Positions 1 to 5,972 of a DNA stretch of 14,552 nt are shown here, piece by piece. The stretch comes from Candidatus Altarchaeales archaeon WOR_SM1_86-2 (GTDB lineage: Archaea; Altiarchaeota; Altiarchaeia; IMC4; MCBC01). The translations under genes and the position numbers were made by a program. Numbering within the stretch: the first letter of the stretch is position 1; every line of letters begins with the position of its first letter. Below the pieces are notes generated by a model, which was not told the DNA's origin, did not search any database, and was given only the letters and a program-made list of their open reading frames with translations. The DNA lies in the NCBI GenBank assembly GCA_001723855.1, contig MCBC01000047.1:1-14552 (forward strand). Direction: 5' to 3'.

Positions 1-624
1 AGGATTTTAAAGTCATCCGAAAAAGACCTTGTTAGAACCCTGGCGTCTGATGTTGGTCTGGGGGGGTTCTATGCAGAGGAATTGTGCTTGAGCGCGAATC
101 TGGATAAGAATCTGAACTCAGGGGGATTAGGCGATAGGGAAGTTGAGCTGCTCTATGATGTCTTTTACAAGTTGATTGATTATTTTAAAAAAGAAAAAAA
201 TAAAAACTTTAAAATCGTATATAAAGATGGGGAAGCAGTAGATGTCTTGCCGTTTGAATCCGGAACTTATTCTTCCCAGGGGTTTACTTGCAAAGAATTT
301 GAGTCGTTTAATGATGCAGTTGACGAGTATTTCGGGGAAGGGGTTGTTAAGAAGAGTATGGACCGCGGGGAGGAGAAATACAACCGGGAACTAAAACGGC
401 TTACGGGCATAGAGGCGAAACAAAAAGAAACAATTGAAAACTTGAGTTCAGAAGCGGTTAGATGCCAGGAGGTGGGAAATTTGATCTACCAGAATTTAAA
501 TGCGGTTGAGGGCGTTATCGCGGAGGTCCGGAAAAAAAGAAAAAGCATGAGCGATGAGGAGATTGTGAAAAAGATAAATGGCGTTAGAGGGATTAAGGGC
601 AATGATCTGGAGCTGGAGCTGTGA
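1..624 (+). CDS. rqcH: RqcH/NFACT-family ribosome quality control protein, partial at 5' and lacking the NFACT-R domain
   Basis: Frame +1 is open from the window edge, so the true start lies outside; 207 residues are visible. The piece beginning RTLASDVGLGGFYAEELC, the QGFTCKEFESFNDAVDEYF stretch and the following charged coiled coil (about residues 110-190, with NLIYQNLNAVEGVI) match the NFACT-N/helix-hairpin-helix/coiled-coil part of the RqcH/Rqc2/Tae2 family. These proteins bind stalled 60S/50S-peptidyl-tRNA complexes and, in several lineages, recruit tRNA for C-terminal tailing of the stalled nascent chain. In family members the coiled coil is followed by an NFACT-R domain of roughly 100 residues or more. 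Here a TGA stop comes right after GNDLELEL. The downstream DNA is an intact convergent rhomboid gene whose stop lies 7 bases away, so no hidden NFACT-R follows. The protein is therefore C-terminally truncated or split. Family assignment is fairly sure; activity is not. Confidence 0.8.
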   Translation, partial: RILKSSEKDLVRTLASDVGLGGFYAEELCLSANLDKNLNSGGLGDREVELLYDVFYKLIDYFKKEKNKNFKIVYKDGEAVDVLPFESGTYSSQGFTCKEFESFNDAVDEYFGEGVVKKSMDRGEEKYNRELKRLTGIEAKQKETIENLSSEAVRCQEVGNLIYQNLNAVEGVIAEVRKKRKSMSDEEIVKKINGVRGIKGNDLELEL

Positions 625-631
625 TTTTCAG

Positions 632-1291
632 TTATATTATCGCACCCCTCGGCTTCATCTTTCTAAACAACAATATCAGCACAAAACCTGCTGCGAACCC
701 GCCTATATGCGCCCAGAACGCTACCCCGGTCCCGACCCCGCTCATGAGTGTTATGCTCCCCAGGAACAATTGGTAAACAAACCAGAAACCGAGCAGTACG
801 ACTGCCGGAACCCGTATCATGGTGATGAAAAAAAAGAACACCAGGGTCAATACCTTTGCCCTCGGGTAAATAAGCAGGTAAGCGCCCAGGACACCTGCGA
901 TCGCTCCCGAGGCGCCAATTGTTGGAATCTCGGGGTTTACGGTGGTCAGTAGATGTGTGAAACTTGCAATTAATCCGCATGTTAAATAAAACAAAATGAA
1001 CTTGGTTTTGCCGCAAATGCTTTCTATGTTATCCCCGAAGATCCAGAGATAAAGCATGTTGCCCGCTAAATGTATAATTCCCCCGTGCAGGAACATTGAA
1101 GTAAACAGCGTATGGAGGGTAGCCGCACCCAAATAAGCGGGGGTCATTCCAAACTCATAAACTACCGCACTATAGAATTCACCCCCTGAAAGGTACATAA
1201 ACGCAAAGATCGCCACATTTACCGCAATCAACGATATGGTCACGATAGGTTTGCCGTCACTTGGATTTTCATCTTTGAGCGGTAGGAACAT
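632..1291 (-). CDS. Rhomboid family intramembrane serine protease
   Basis: A 219-residue polytopic membrane protein with about six hydrophobic segments. Rhomboid hallmarks are visible: HLAGNMLYLWIFG (His74, Asn78; Asn stabilises the oxyanion in the family), the nucleophile motif GASGAIAG (Ser128) and WAHIGGFAAG in the last segments (His195). Ser and His form the catalytic dyad of rhomboids, which cut substrate transmembrane helices within the bilayer. The length fits compact prokaryotic rhomboids with no extra domain. The ATG start is followed by a short cytosolic N-terminus (MFLPLKDENPSDGKP) before the first membrane segment. No strong Shine-Dalgarno sequence is seen. The gene is convergent with the rqcH-like gene and lies downstream of tRNA-Ser on the same strand, with only about 30 bases between them. 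The substrate cannot be told from sequence. Confidence 0.93.
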   Translation of the reverse strand: MFLPLKDENPSDGKPIVTISLIAVNVAIFAFMYLSGGEFYSAVVYEFGMTPAYLGAATLHTLFTSMFLHGGIIHLAGNMLYLWIFGDNIESICGKTKFILFYLTCGLIASFTHLLTTVNPEIPTIGASGAIAGVLGAYLLIYPRAKVLTLVFFFFITMIRVPAVVLLGFWFVYQLFLGSITLMSGVGTGVAFWAHIGGFAAGFVLILLFRKMKPRGAII

Positions 1292-1320
1292 TTTAAAATC
1301 TGTTTATCAAAAAAAATAAA

Positions 1321-1407
1321 CGCCGAGGTTGAGATTTGAACTCAAGTTCTCCCAAGGAGAACACGCTCTCCAAGCGTGCGCATTTAACCGGACTCTGCCA
1401 CCTCGGC
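1321..1407 (-). tRNA. tRNA-Ser(GGA)
   Basis: The minus strand folds as a class II tRNA of 87 bases: acceptor GCCGAGG/CCTCGGC with discriminator G, anticodon stem CACGC/GCGTG, loop TTGGAGA giving anticodon GGA, a long variable arm TTCTCC/GGAGAA typical of tRNA-Ser, and T arm TTGAG-TTCAAAT-CTCAA. No CCA is encoded and there is no intron. It reads codons TCC and TCT. The first seven bases of the tRNA are duplicated in the tandem repeats immediately upstream, and no TATA-like box lies at the usual distance before the 5' end. Confidence 0.95.
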
Positions 1408-1542
1408 ATATTGGTTTATGGGGTTTTGGCGAGGTGAGCAACCAAAGGTTGCGCCCACCTCGGCATATTGGTTTATGGGGTTTTGGCGAGGTGAGCAACC
1501 AAAGGTTGCGCCCACCTCGGCATATTGGTTTATGGGGTTTTG
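1401..1542. repeat. 57-base tandem repeat (2.5 units) overlapping the 5' end of tRNA-Ser
   Basis: Units run 1401-1457, 1458-1514 and a partial third 1515-1542. The first two are identical. Each unit begins with the complement of the tRNA-Ser 5' end (CCTCGGC on the plus strand); the first unit's copy is the tRNA's own. Each full unit, with the next CCTCGGC, forms a hairpin (1428-1464 and 1485-1521). Read on the minus strand this is GCCGAGGTG, spacer GGC, inner stem GCAACC/GGTTGC with loop TTT, one T, then CACCTCGCC. The outer stem thus rebuilds the tRNA-Ser acceptor helix with a single C-C mismatch, and is followed by a 20-base A/C-rich spacer. If the tRNA is transcribed from beyond the array, its precursor would carry two acceptor-like minihelices. 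Confidence 0.9.
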
Positions 1543-1552
1543 CAGGGGCTTC

Positions 1553-1564
1553 AAAACTTTATGC
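1553..1564 (-). promoter_or_regulatory. Possible TATA box for tRNA-Ser, upstream of the repeat array
   Basis: The minus strand reads GCATAAAGTTTT here, the only TATA-like stretch just upstream of the repeats. Nothing similar lies about 26 bases before the mature tRNA 5' end. If used, transcription would begin near the first repeat copy and run through the array into the tRNA. This is inference from spacing only. Confidence 0.3.
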
Positions 1565-1606
1565 CCTGGCTTTATCTTTATTATCTATTAAAAATAAAAA
1601 ATTAAA

Positions 1607-2233
1607 ATGATTTACCCGATAATAAGTTATGGCGCTGATTCGAATTGTTATCTTCTGGTTGATAAGAGCGCGGCGTTGATTGATTCCGGCATGTCCCCGG
1701 ATATGGTGCAGAGGATTTGCGCATTGCTGGACGAAGTTAAAGTTGAGATTGATATGCTGATAAACACGCACTGCCATCATGATCACATAGCCAACAATCA
1801 CGTGTTTAAGAAAAGATTCCGGGATATGAGCATCGGTATGCACGCATTGGATGCCGCGGAAGTTGAGAGTGTTAATGTCCCGTCCCTCCTTTCATACCTA
1901 TTTGGCAGGGAGTTCAATAAATTCAAAGTCGACAGGAAACTGGAGGACGGTGATGTAATCTCCCTCGGCGAGATGAAACTGGAGGTTATCCACACCCCGG
2001 GACACAGCAAAGGTGGCATCTGTTTGTATGACAAAGAAAGAAGAGCACTGTTTTCAGGCGACACGATATTCGCCGACGGCATCGGCAGGACGGATTTCCA
2101 GGGGGGAAGTTTCGAATCCCTGAAAGAATCTGTAGAGAAAATTTTGAAATTGGATGTAAAGCATTTATACCCCGGGCACGGAAGAATTGGCTCTTACGAG
2201 GATATTGAAAGGGTTTATGGGCTTTATTTTTAA
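1607..2233 (+). CDS. Metallo-beta-lactamase-fold hydrolase (glyoxalase II-like)
   Basis: A 208-residue single-domain MBL-fold protein. All metal ligands are visible: THCHHDH at 54-60 (His55, His57, Asp59, His60), TPGHSKGG (His133), FSGDTIF (Asp152) and PGHG (His191). This is the binuclear site used by hydroxyacylglutathione hydrolase-like enzymes. The length matches archaeal stand-alone hydrolases without extra domains. The ATG at 1607 follows an AT-rich leader. A TATA-like TTTATCTTTA at 1571-1580 is centred about 31 bases upstream, so a leaderless or very short-leader transcript is likely. It is divergent from tRNA-Ser and convergent with the CitG-like gene, which ends 3 bases away. The substrate is unknown; thioester hydrolysis is the commonest activity among close folds, but other hydrolases share the motif. 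Confidence 0.92.
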   Translation: MIYPIISYGADSNCYLLVDKSAALIDSGMSPDMVQRICALLDEVKVEIDMLINTHCHHDHIANNHVFKKRFRDMSIGMHALDAAEVESVNVPSLLSYLFGREFNKFKVDRKLEDGDVISLGEMKLEVIHTPGHSKGGICLYDKERRALFSGDTIFADGIGRTDFQGGSFESLKESVEKILKLDVKHLYPGHGRIGSYEDIERVYGLYF

Positions 2234-2236
2234 AAC

Positions 2237-3139
2237 TTATAACTCAATACCCTCCAAAAGTGCCAGAAACAATGAGCATGCTACAATATCCGCGGTTGTG
2301 CCGGGGTTTAGTTTATTTTCCTGCGAGCGAAGTTCAGCATCAAATTTCTTCAGCGCCCCGTTATATTCTTCCTGTTCCAAGCAAATTATTTTTTCTGCCC
2401 TTTTAGATATCTCTTCCGCCCTCTCAATGCCGACTTTTCTGGCAATTAACGTATCGGGGTGTTGAGAGAGGACGGCAAGGTATGTCCCGGTTATTGCCCC
2501 ACCGATATCTCCCGTCTCACGGTAAATCCCGGATAAAACTTTTGCGTTAGAAAAGGTTATTTCCATTCCGTATGCCAGTTCCTCCGCTATGAGGTCTCTT
2601 CCCGCAGAAATTTTCATTATATCATTAAGGGTTACGTTTTCAGTAATCAATTTCTGTTTTGAGTTTTCATCCAGAAGATCAAATTCATGCGGTTTGCCTA
2701 AACCGCCCGCATTAGCCAAGTTTATGGCATCATAGAGATGGAGTGAATCCTCAACCGCCGTGGATTCAACAATCTTTTTTGTTTTACTTTGCAGTCTTTT
2801 TAGATTGATTTTTTTATTTTCAGCAACACACATTCCAGCCCCGGCAGCAACCGGTACCATAAGCATTGCTATCCCAAGATGCGTGTTTCCCCCGCTGTGT
2901 GACCGCTTTACATCAGAAACCGCCTTAAGGATATTTTTCCCGATTTCCGGCTTTCCCTTAAAACCGGATGATGCCGCTGATCTGATCGCCGGACCGAGGG
3001 CAATCCCCCCGGCTAAAAAATGCTCATAACTTGTGTCTTTAAAATTATGCGATGGGGTAACATTCCCGGGCTTTTCAGCACTTACCTCCAATACGGCTGC
3101 AAGCTGCGCGCAAAAAGATATGTTGTCGATCGGGTCCAT
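2237..3139 (-). CDS. CitG/MdcB-family (triphosphoribosyl-dephospho-CoA synthase-like) protein
   Basis: A 300-residue, mostly helical protein with CitG-family signatures: EKPGNVTP near residue 22, a GPAIRSA segment, and SGGNTHLGIAML near residue 83. In bacteria, CitG/MdcB make the triphosphoribosyl-dephospho-CoA prosthetic-group precursor of citrate or malonate decarboxylase-type enzymes. No citrate lyase gene is seen here. Archaea that lack those enzymes often carry this family, where the substrate is unproven. Family members have been noted near H4MPT or methanofuran genes in some C1-using bacteria (from memory, not checked), which would fit the nearby mch. The start ATG has no alternative before the KPGNV motif. 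A TATA-like CTTATATATA lies only about 12 bases before it, too close for a leaderless start, so transcription may come from further up or from the preceding nuclease-like gene 33 bases away. Confidence 0.85.
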   Translation of the reverse strand: MDPIDNISFCAQLAAVLEVSAEKPGNVTPSHNFKDTSYEHFLAGGIALGPAIRSAASSGFKGKPEIGKNILKAVSDVKRSHSGGNTHLGIAMLMVPVAAGAGMCVAENKKINLKRLQSKTKKIVESTAVEDSLHLYDAINLANAGGLGKPHEFDLLDENSKQKLITENVTLNDIMKISAGRDLIAEELAYGMEITFSNAKVLSGIYRETGDIGGAITGTYLAVLSQHPDTLIARKVGIERAEEISKRAEKIICLEQEEYNGALKKFDAELRSQENKLNPGTTADIVACSLFLALLEGIEL

Positions 3140-3164
3140 CGTAAATTATATATAAGATTATGTC

Positions 3165-3178
3165 GATTAGCACTAATC
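3165..3178. promoter_or_regulatory. Perfect inverted repeat GATTAG-CA-CTAATC over the nuclease stop codon
   Basis: Six-base arms with a 2-base centre. It spans the TAG stop of the nuclease-like gene and lies 26-39 bases before the CitG-like start. It could be a small operator for the CitG-like gene or chance; the arms are short and AT-rich and no U-tract follows, so a terminator is unlikely. Confidence 0.35.
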
Positions 3179-3661
3179 ATAGTTTTTTATAATCTCAAAC
3201 AAATTTGAATTACATTTACCGTAGATTATGGAACCATCTTTTTCAAATCTAATCGTTAATGCAGAAATCACCTTAATATCGATAGGATTTACAGATTTGT
3301 ACAAAAGAATCGGAAAAAATTTAATTTTTGTTGTGTTTATCCCGTCGCAAAGGTCAATCATACACCTGATCTTTTCCACAGAATTACGGAATTTTTCTTC
3401 TATTTTACTTGGTTTAATGCTTTTACTCTTCAGTTCAACTAAAGCGACGATCAATGAATTACCAATAGCACAATAAATAAAACAATCACAAATTTTTATA
3501 TTTTTGTGTAGTTTTTTGACAATTTTCTCGCCTTTAAAAATGACGAGATGTCTGAATTTATTTTTATCGCAATTAATTCTGCATCCCTTTTCTTTGCATT
3601 CATCTATTCTGCACTCATCAAAATGCATCTTCAAAGAATGAAAAAAGTTAGAATATGTCAC
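3173..3661 (-). CDS. Small Cys-rich protein with a PD-(D/E)XK nuclease-like core, partner of the ATPase
   Basis: No named family is recognised. From the GTG at 3661 it has 162 residues. The N-terminus carries a Cys cluster, C-x4-C-x4-C-x3-C (Cys17, 22, 27, 31), with three more Cys at 58, 60 and 64. The middle reads like a PD-(D/E)XK fold: strand ICDCFIYC with Asp59, then NSLIVALVELKSKS with Glu76-x-Lys78, then a helix (SKIEEKFRNSVEKIRCMIDL) and strand KIKFFPILLYK. Asp plus E-x-K after 16 residues, followed by helix and strand, is the usual catalytic layout. The GTG lies one base after the ATPase stop and 4 bases after GGTGGT, an SD-like site, which favours translational coupling. Upstream TTG (3673) and GTG (3670) and a downstream ATG (3628) are alternatives. 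The gene is very AT-rich (about 22% GC in 3481-3540). Nuclease function is inference. Confidence 0.7.
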   Translation of the reverse strand: MTYSNFFHSLKMHFDECRIDECKEKGCRINCDKNKFRHLVIFKGEKIVKKLHKNIKICDCFIYCAIGNSLIVALVELKSKSIKPSKIEEKFRNSVEKIRCMIDLCDGINTTKIKFFPILLYKSVNPIDIKVISALTIRFEKDGSIIYGKCNSNLFEIIKNYD

Positions 3662-3662
3662 T

Positions 3663-5165
3663 TTAACCACCAAGTTTTCTTTGTAATTTTACTTTCTCTT
3701 CATAAAGCGATTGAGCGACTTTTCCAAATTCTTCTTGAGGAATACCTTCCCTACCAACTTTCAATTTTTCTGTAATTGTCCCTTCCTTATCCCTATACTT
3801 AAAAAGATGCACAGAAACCTCACCCGGTTTTAAGAAATCATCCTTAGTGTACCCCATAGACACTCTATCTTTTTCTTTAATTTTACTCATTTTTATAAAA
3901 TTGCTGATTTGCTCAATCAAATAATCGCTGTGTGTGGTTATCAAAACATTTACTCCATTCCTGATGAGTAAAGTTATCACTCCAGCAAGTATCCTCTGCA
4001 TTTCCGGGTGAAGATGTGCTTCAGGTTCTTCAATAATTAATATATCGTCTTTATCTACAAGATGTCTCAAATACAGGACTATTGGTGCTAATTCCGATAC
4101 CATTGAAGACGTCCTATGTAATGGCAAAGAAAGTCCTTGGTATTCATAAGCGAACTCAGGATAAAGGTGTTTTATCTGTTGGATCGATATTTTTCCTTTT
4201 ATGATATCCTTCTCGATAGGTTTAATAACCTCTTCTAAGTTCGATTTTCTTTCACTTATAGGTTCTAGTTCTATTAAAGATATGATAAAATCTGCAGTTA
4301 TGCCCGATAATGTCGGTATCTCTATTTTTCTTAATCCTGCAAGAGGTGCCTCCGAAATTATTGCAGCTGATACGGCTTTGTGGCCTTGTAGGATCCCAGA
4401 ACGTGCTGCGGGCAAATAATAGCATTCTCTCATCATCTGTTCCATATATCGTTCGAGTATATTTTGAGTTAGTACCTCTTGGATATCACTGACCAGTATT
4501 TCATGAGGCACTTCTTTGATAAATTGAGGATTTATATCAATTTCAATATTTTTCAAAGTAGCTTTTTTAGTCCTTATTGCCCATCTCTCATCTTTGGTTG
4601 TGGTGTTTAGATGTATTTTCAATGTTCGATTAGTAATTCCTTCTATAGAAAGAAGATTTAGTTGATTATTCGCATATTCAAGAGAAAGTGTGAATCCATT
4701 AAAATCTATGACAAAAGAAAATGATCTTGTTTTTAGGCGCACCATATTTTTTAGATTACTTGCGAACGCACGGGATATTTCCTCATTCAATAACTCGGTG
4801 AACAGGTGAAACATGTTTAAATGTATGTCAAGGAGTATGTCTTCTGGAATCTCTGACTCAAATTTGCCATCTTTCTTTAAAGTGCCTATTGCCCCATTTA
4901 TCCATGCATCTACTGCACGATTATCTTCTCTAAAAAATCTAAGTGGTTCTTCTTTCACCCTTGAGCGTGTAAACCTTTTTCTCCTAAGATGGATAGGTAA
5001 TCCCCAAGGAGTAATGTGTAGGTTATTAAAAGCAGAATACAAACACCAAACTAACACAGCAGCATAAGATTTCCCTGTGTTGTTAGGCCCTATAAATATG
5101 GTTAAAGGTTTTATTGACACGTCTCCTTCTGCAATTGGTCCGAAATTTTTTATCTGTATATCCAT
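3663..5165 (-). CDS. AAA/ABC-type ATPase of the OLD-like (AAA_15) group, without TOPRIM
   Basis: A 500-residue soluble ATPase beginning MDIQIKNFGPIAEGDVSIKP, the typical start of RecF/OLD-like proteins. Walker A is GPNNTGKS (26-33), a YYLPAARSGIL segment lies near 249-259, the signature-like SSMVSEL at 353-359, Walker B ILIIEEPEAHLHP at 375-387 with tandem Glu, and the H-switch ITTHSD at 409-414. The middle (about 50-340) is a divergent helical and strand insert. The C-terminal 90 residues carry no TOPRIM acidic motifs, so this is not a full OLD nuclease. The effector is likely the small PD-(D/E)XK-like protein translated directly after it. ATPase-plus-nuclease pairs of this shape are common in anti-phage systems such as Septu (PtuA/PtuB), but neither partner can be assigned to a named type from sequence. 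About 33-35% GC in sampled lines. Confidence 0.9.
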   Translation of the reverse strand: MDIQIKNFGPIAEGDVSIKPLTIFIGPNNTGKSYAAVLVWCLYSAFNNLHITPWGLPIHLRRKRFTRSRVKEEPLRFFREDNRAVDAWINGAIGTLKKDGKFESEIPEDILLDIHLNMFHLFTELLNEEISRAFASNLKNMVRLKTRSFSFVIDFNGFTLSLEYANNQLNLLSIEGITNRTLKIHLNTTTKDERWAIRTKKATLKNIEIDINPQFIKEVPHEILVSDIQEVLTQNILERYMEQMMRECYYLPAARSGILQGHKAVSAAIISEAPLAGLRKIEIPTLSGITADFIISLIELEPISERKSNLEEVIKPIEKDIIKGKISIQQIKHLYPEFAYEYQGLSLPLHRTSSMVSELAPIVLYLRHLVDKDDILIIEEPEAHLHPEMQRILAGVITLLIRNGVNVLITTHSDYLIEQISNFIKMSKIKEKDRVSMGYTKDDFLKPGEVSVHLFKYRDKEGTITEKLKVGREGIPQEEFGKVAQSLYEEKVKLQRKLGG

Positions 5166-5197
5166 CCTTTAGATTATAAAATATTTCTTAACTTCGT

Positions 5198-5221
5198 TAT
5201 ATCCGCAGTACTGCAGATATA
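5198..5221. promoter_or_regulatory. 24-base near-palindrome at the ATPase-nuclease promoter
   Basis: The core GCAGTACTGC is a perfect 10-base palindrome. The symmetry extends to TATATC/GATATA on both sides with a single mismatched pair (5204/5215). It lies 33 bases before the ATPase ATG. Its ATG-proximal arm supplies GATATA on the minus strand, the best TATA-like box at a distance suiting a very short leader. A dimeric repressor bound here would block TBP. This is the only promoter-like site for the cassette. Confidence 0.5.
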
Positions 5222-5300
5222 CCCACGGTTGAATAAACTTTATTCTTTATTATTAAAAATAAAAAAGGATTTCTATATAAATTCACAAAGCAAATCTTCT

Positions 5301-5972
5301 TTATTTCTTACTCCAAACTTCCTCGAATGTTATGTTTTCAAAACCCAGAAATTTGAAGATTTCTGCAGCCAGTGATGCTTTTTTTACCAGTATGTTCCGG
5401 TCCACATACGACTCCCTTGGAATTGAGATTTTTAATTTTTTGCCCTTCAAAACAACGACTTTAAAATTCCCGGAGGATTCAAAACTGCGCTCTATCAGAT
5501 ACATAATTTTATCCTCCTTTTTCTCTGCTTCTTCCTCAACCTTAACGTCAAAAATTACGGTTCTTCCTGCCAGTTCCGGATTGTAATCCACCCTCACTCT
5601 CCCACCGGAAACCGTTTGAATTTTCGCGGGTCTGCCGTCCAACTCGATCATCATTCCAGGAACGGGATTCATCTTTTGTTCTCTAAAAACCCTCATGGAA
5701 ACCAATCTGACCAGATCAGGATTTCTTTTTCCAAATGCTTTCTCAGGGGATATTTCAATGCTCTTCTCATCTCCCTCCTTCATTTTCTCAAGTGCTTCAT
5801 CAAGACCCGTTATGACCTGACCCGCGCCGACAACTAACGGCAATGACTTGAATACACGCCCCTTCTTTTCTAACCCCTCCTCTTTTGCGACCTTTGCATC
5901 GGATGTATCAAAAACCGCCCCCGTATCCTTTACTTTTCCTGTATAACTTATTTTAATAAATCGTTCCATCAT
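5301..5972 (-). CDS. FKBP-type peptidyl-prolyl isomerase, long archaeal SlyD-like form
   Basis: A 223-residue FKBP. Residues 1-85 hold the first part of the fold (FIKISYTGKV, GQVITGLDEALEKM at 51-64, AFGKR at 79-83). Residues about 86-130 form the IF (insert-in-flap) chaperone insert (MNPVPGMMIELDGRPAKI). NPELAGRTVIFDVKV at 131-145 closes the FKBP barrel. The last 70 residues are the extra C-terminal domain found in the roughly 26 kDa archaeal FKBPs. These proteins combine prolyl isomerase and chaperone activity in the cytosol. The start overlaps the mch stop in ATGATGG, so translation is probably coupled. A second ATG directly follows the first and either may be used. Pairing with mch suggests co-expression, not necessarily a specific client. 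Confidence 0.93.
   Translation of the reverse strand: MMERFIKISYTGKVKDTGAVFDTSDAKVAKEEGLEKKGRVFKSLPLVVGAGQVITGLDEALEKMKEGDEKSIEISPEKAFGKRNPDLVRLVSMRVFREQKMNPVPGMMIELDGRPAKIQTVSGGRVRVDYNPELAGRTVIFDVKVEEEAEKKEDKIMYLIERSFESSGNFKVVVLKGKKLKISIPRESYVDRNILVKKASLAAEIFKFLGFENITFEEVWSKK

Noticed and set aside
578..952. Plus-strand frame overlapping the rqcH end, considered as a frameshifted NFACT-R continuation
   Set aside because: Its sequence is the antisense of the rhomboid gene and shows no NFACT-R character.
1401..1542. Possible CRISPR array
   Set aside because: The units are directly adjacent with no variable spacers; the whole 57 bases repeats, including the part that would be spacer.
1329..1610. 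Open frame through the tRNA-Ser and repeat region that would encode a repeated RPPRHIGLWGFGEV peptide
   Set aside because: It is a by-product of the 57-base period (divisible by 3) and overlaps a confident tRNA; it has no family resemblance and no start signals.
3663..5165. The ATPase as a complete OLD nuclease or a Gabija GajA
   Set aside because: The C-terminal 90 residues show no TOPRIM Glu and DxD motifs, and the next gene is not a UvrD-like helicase.
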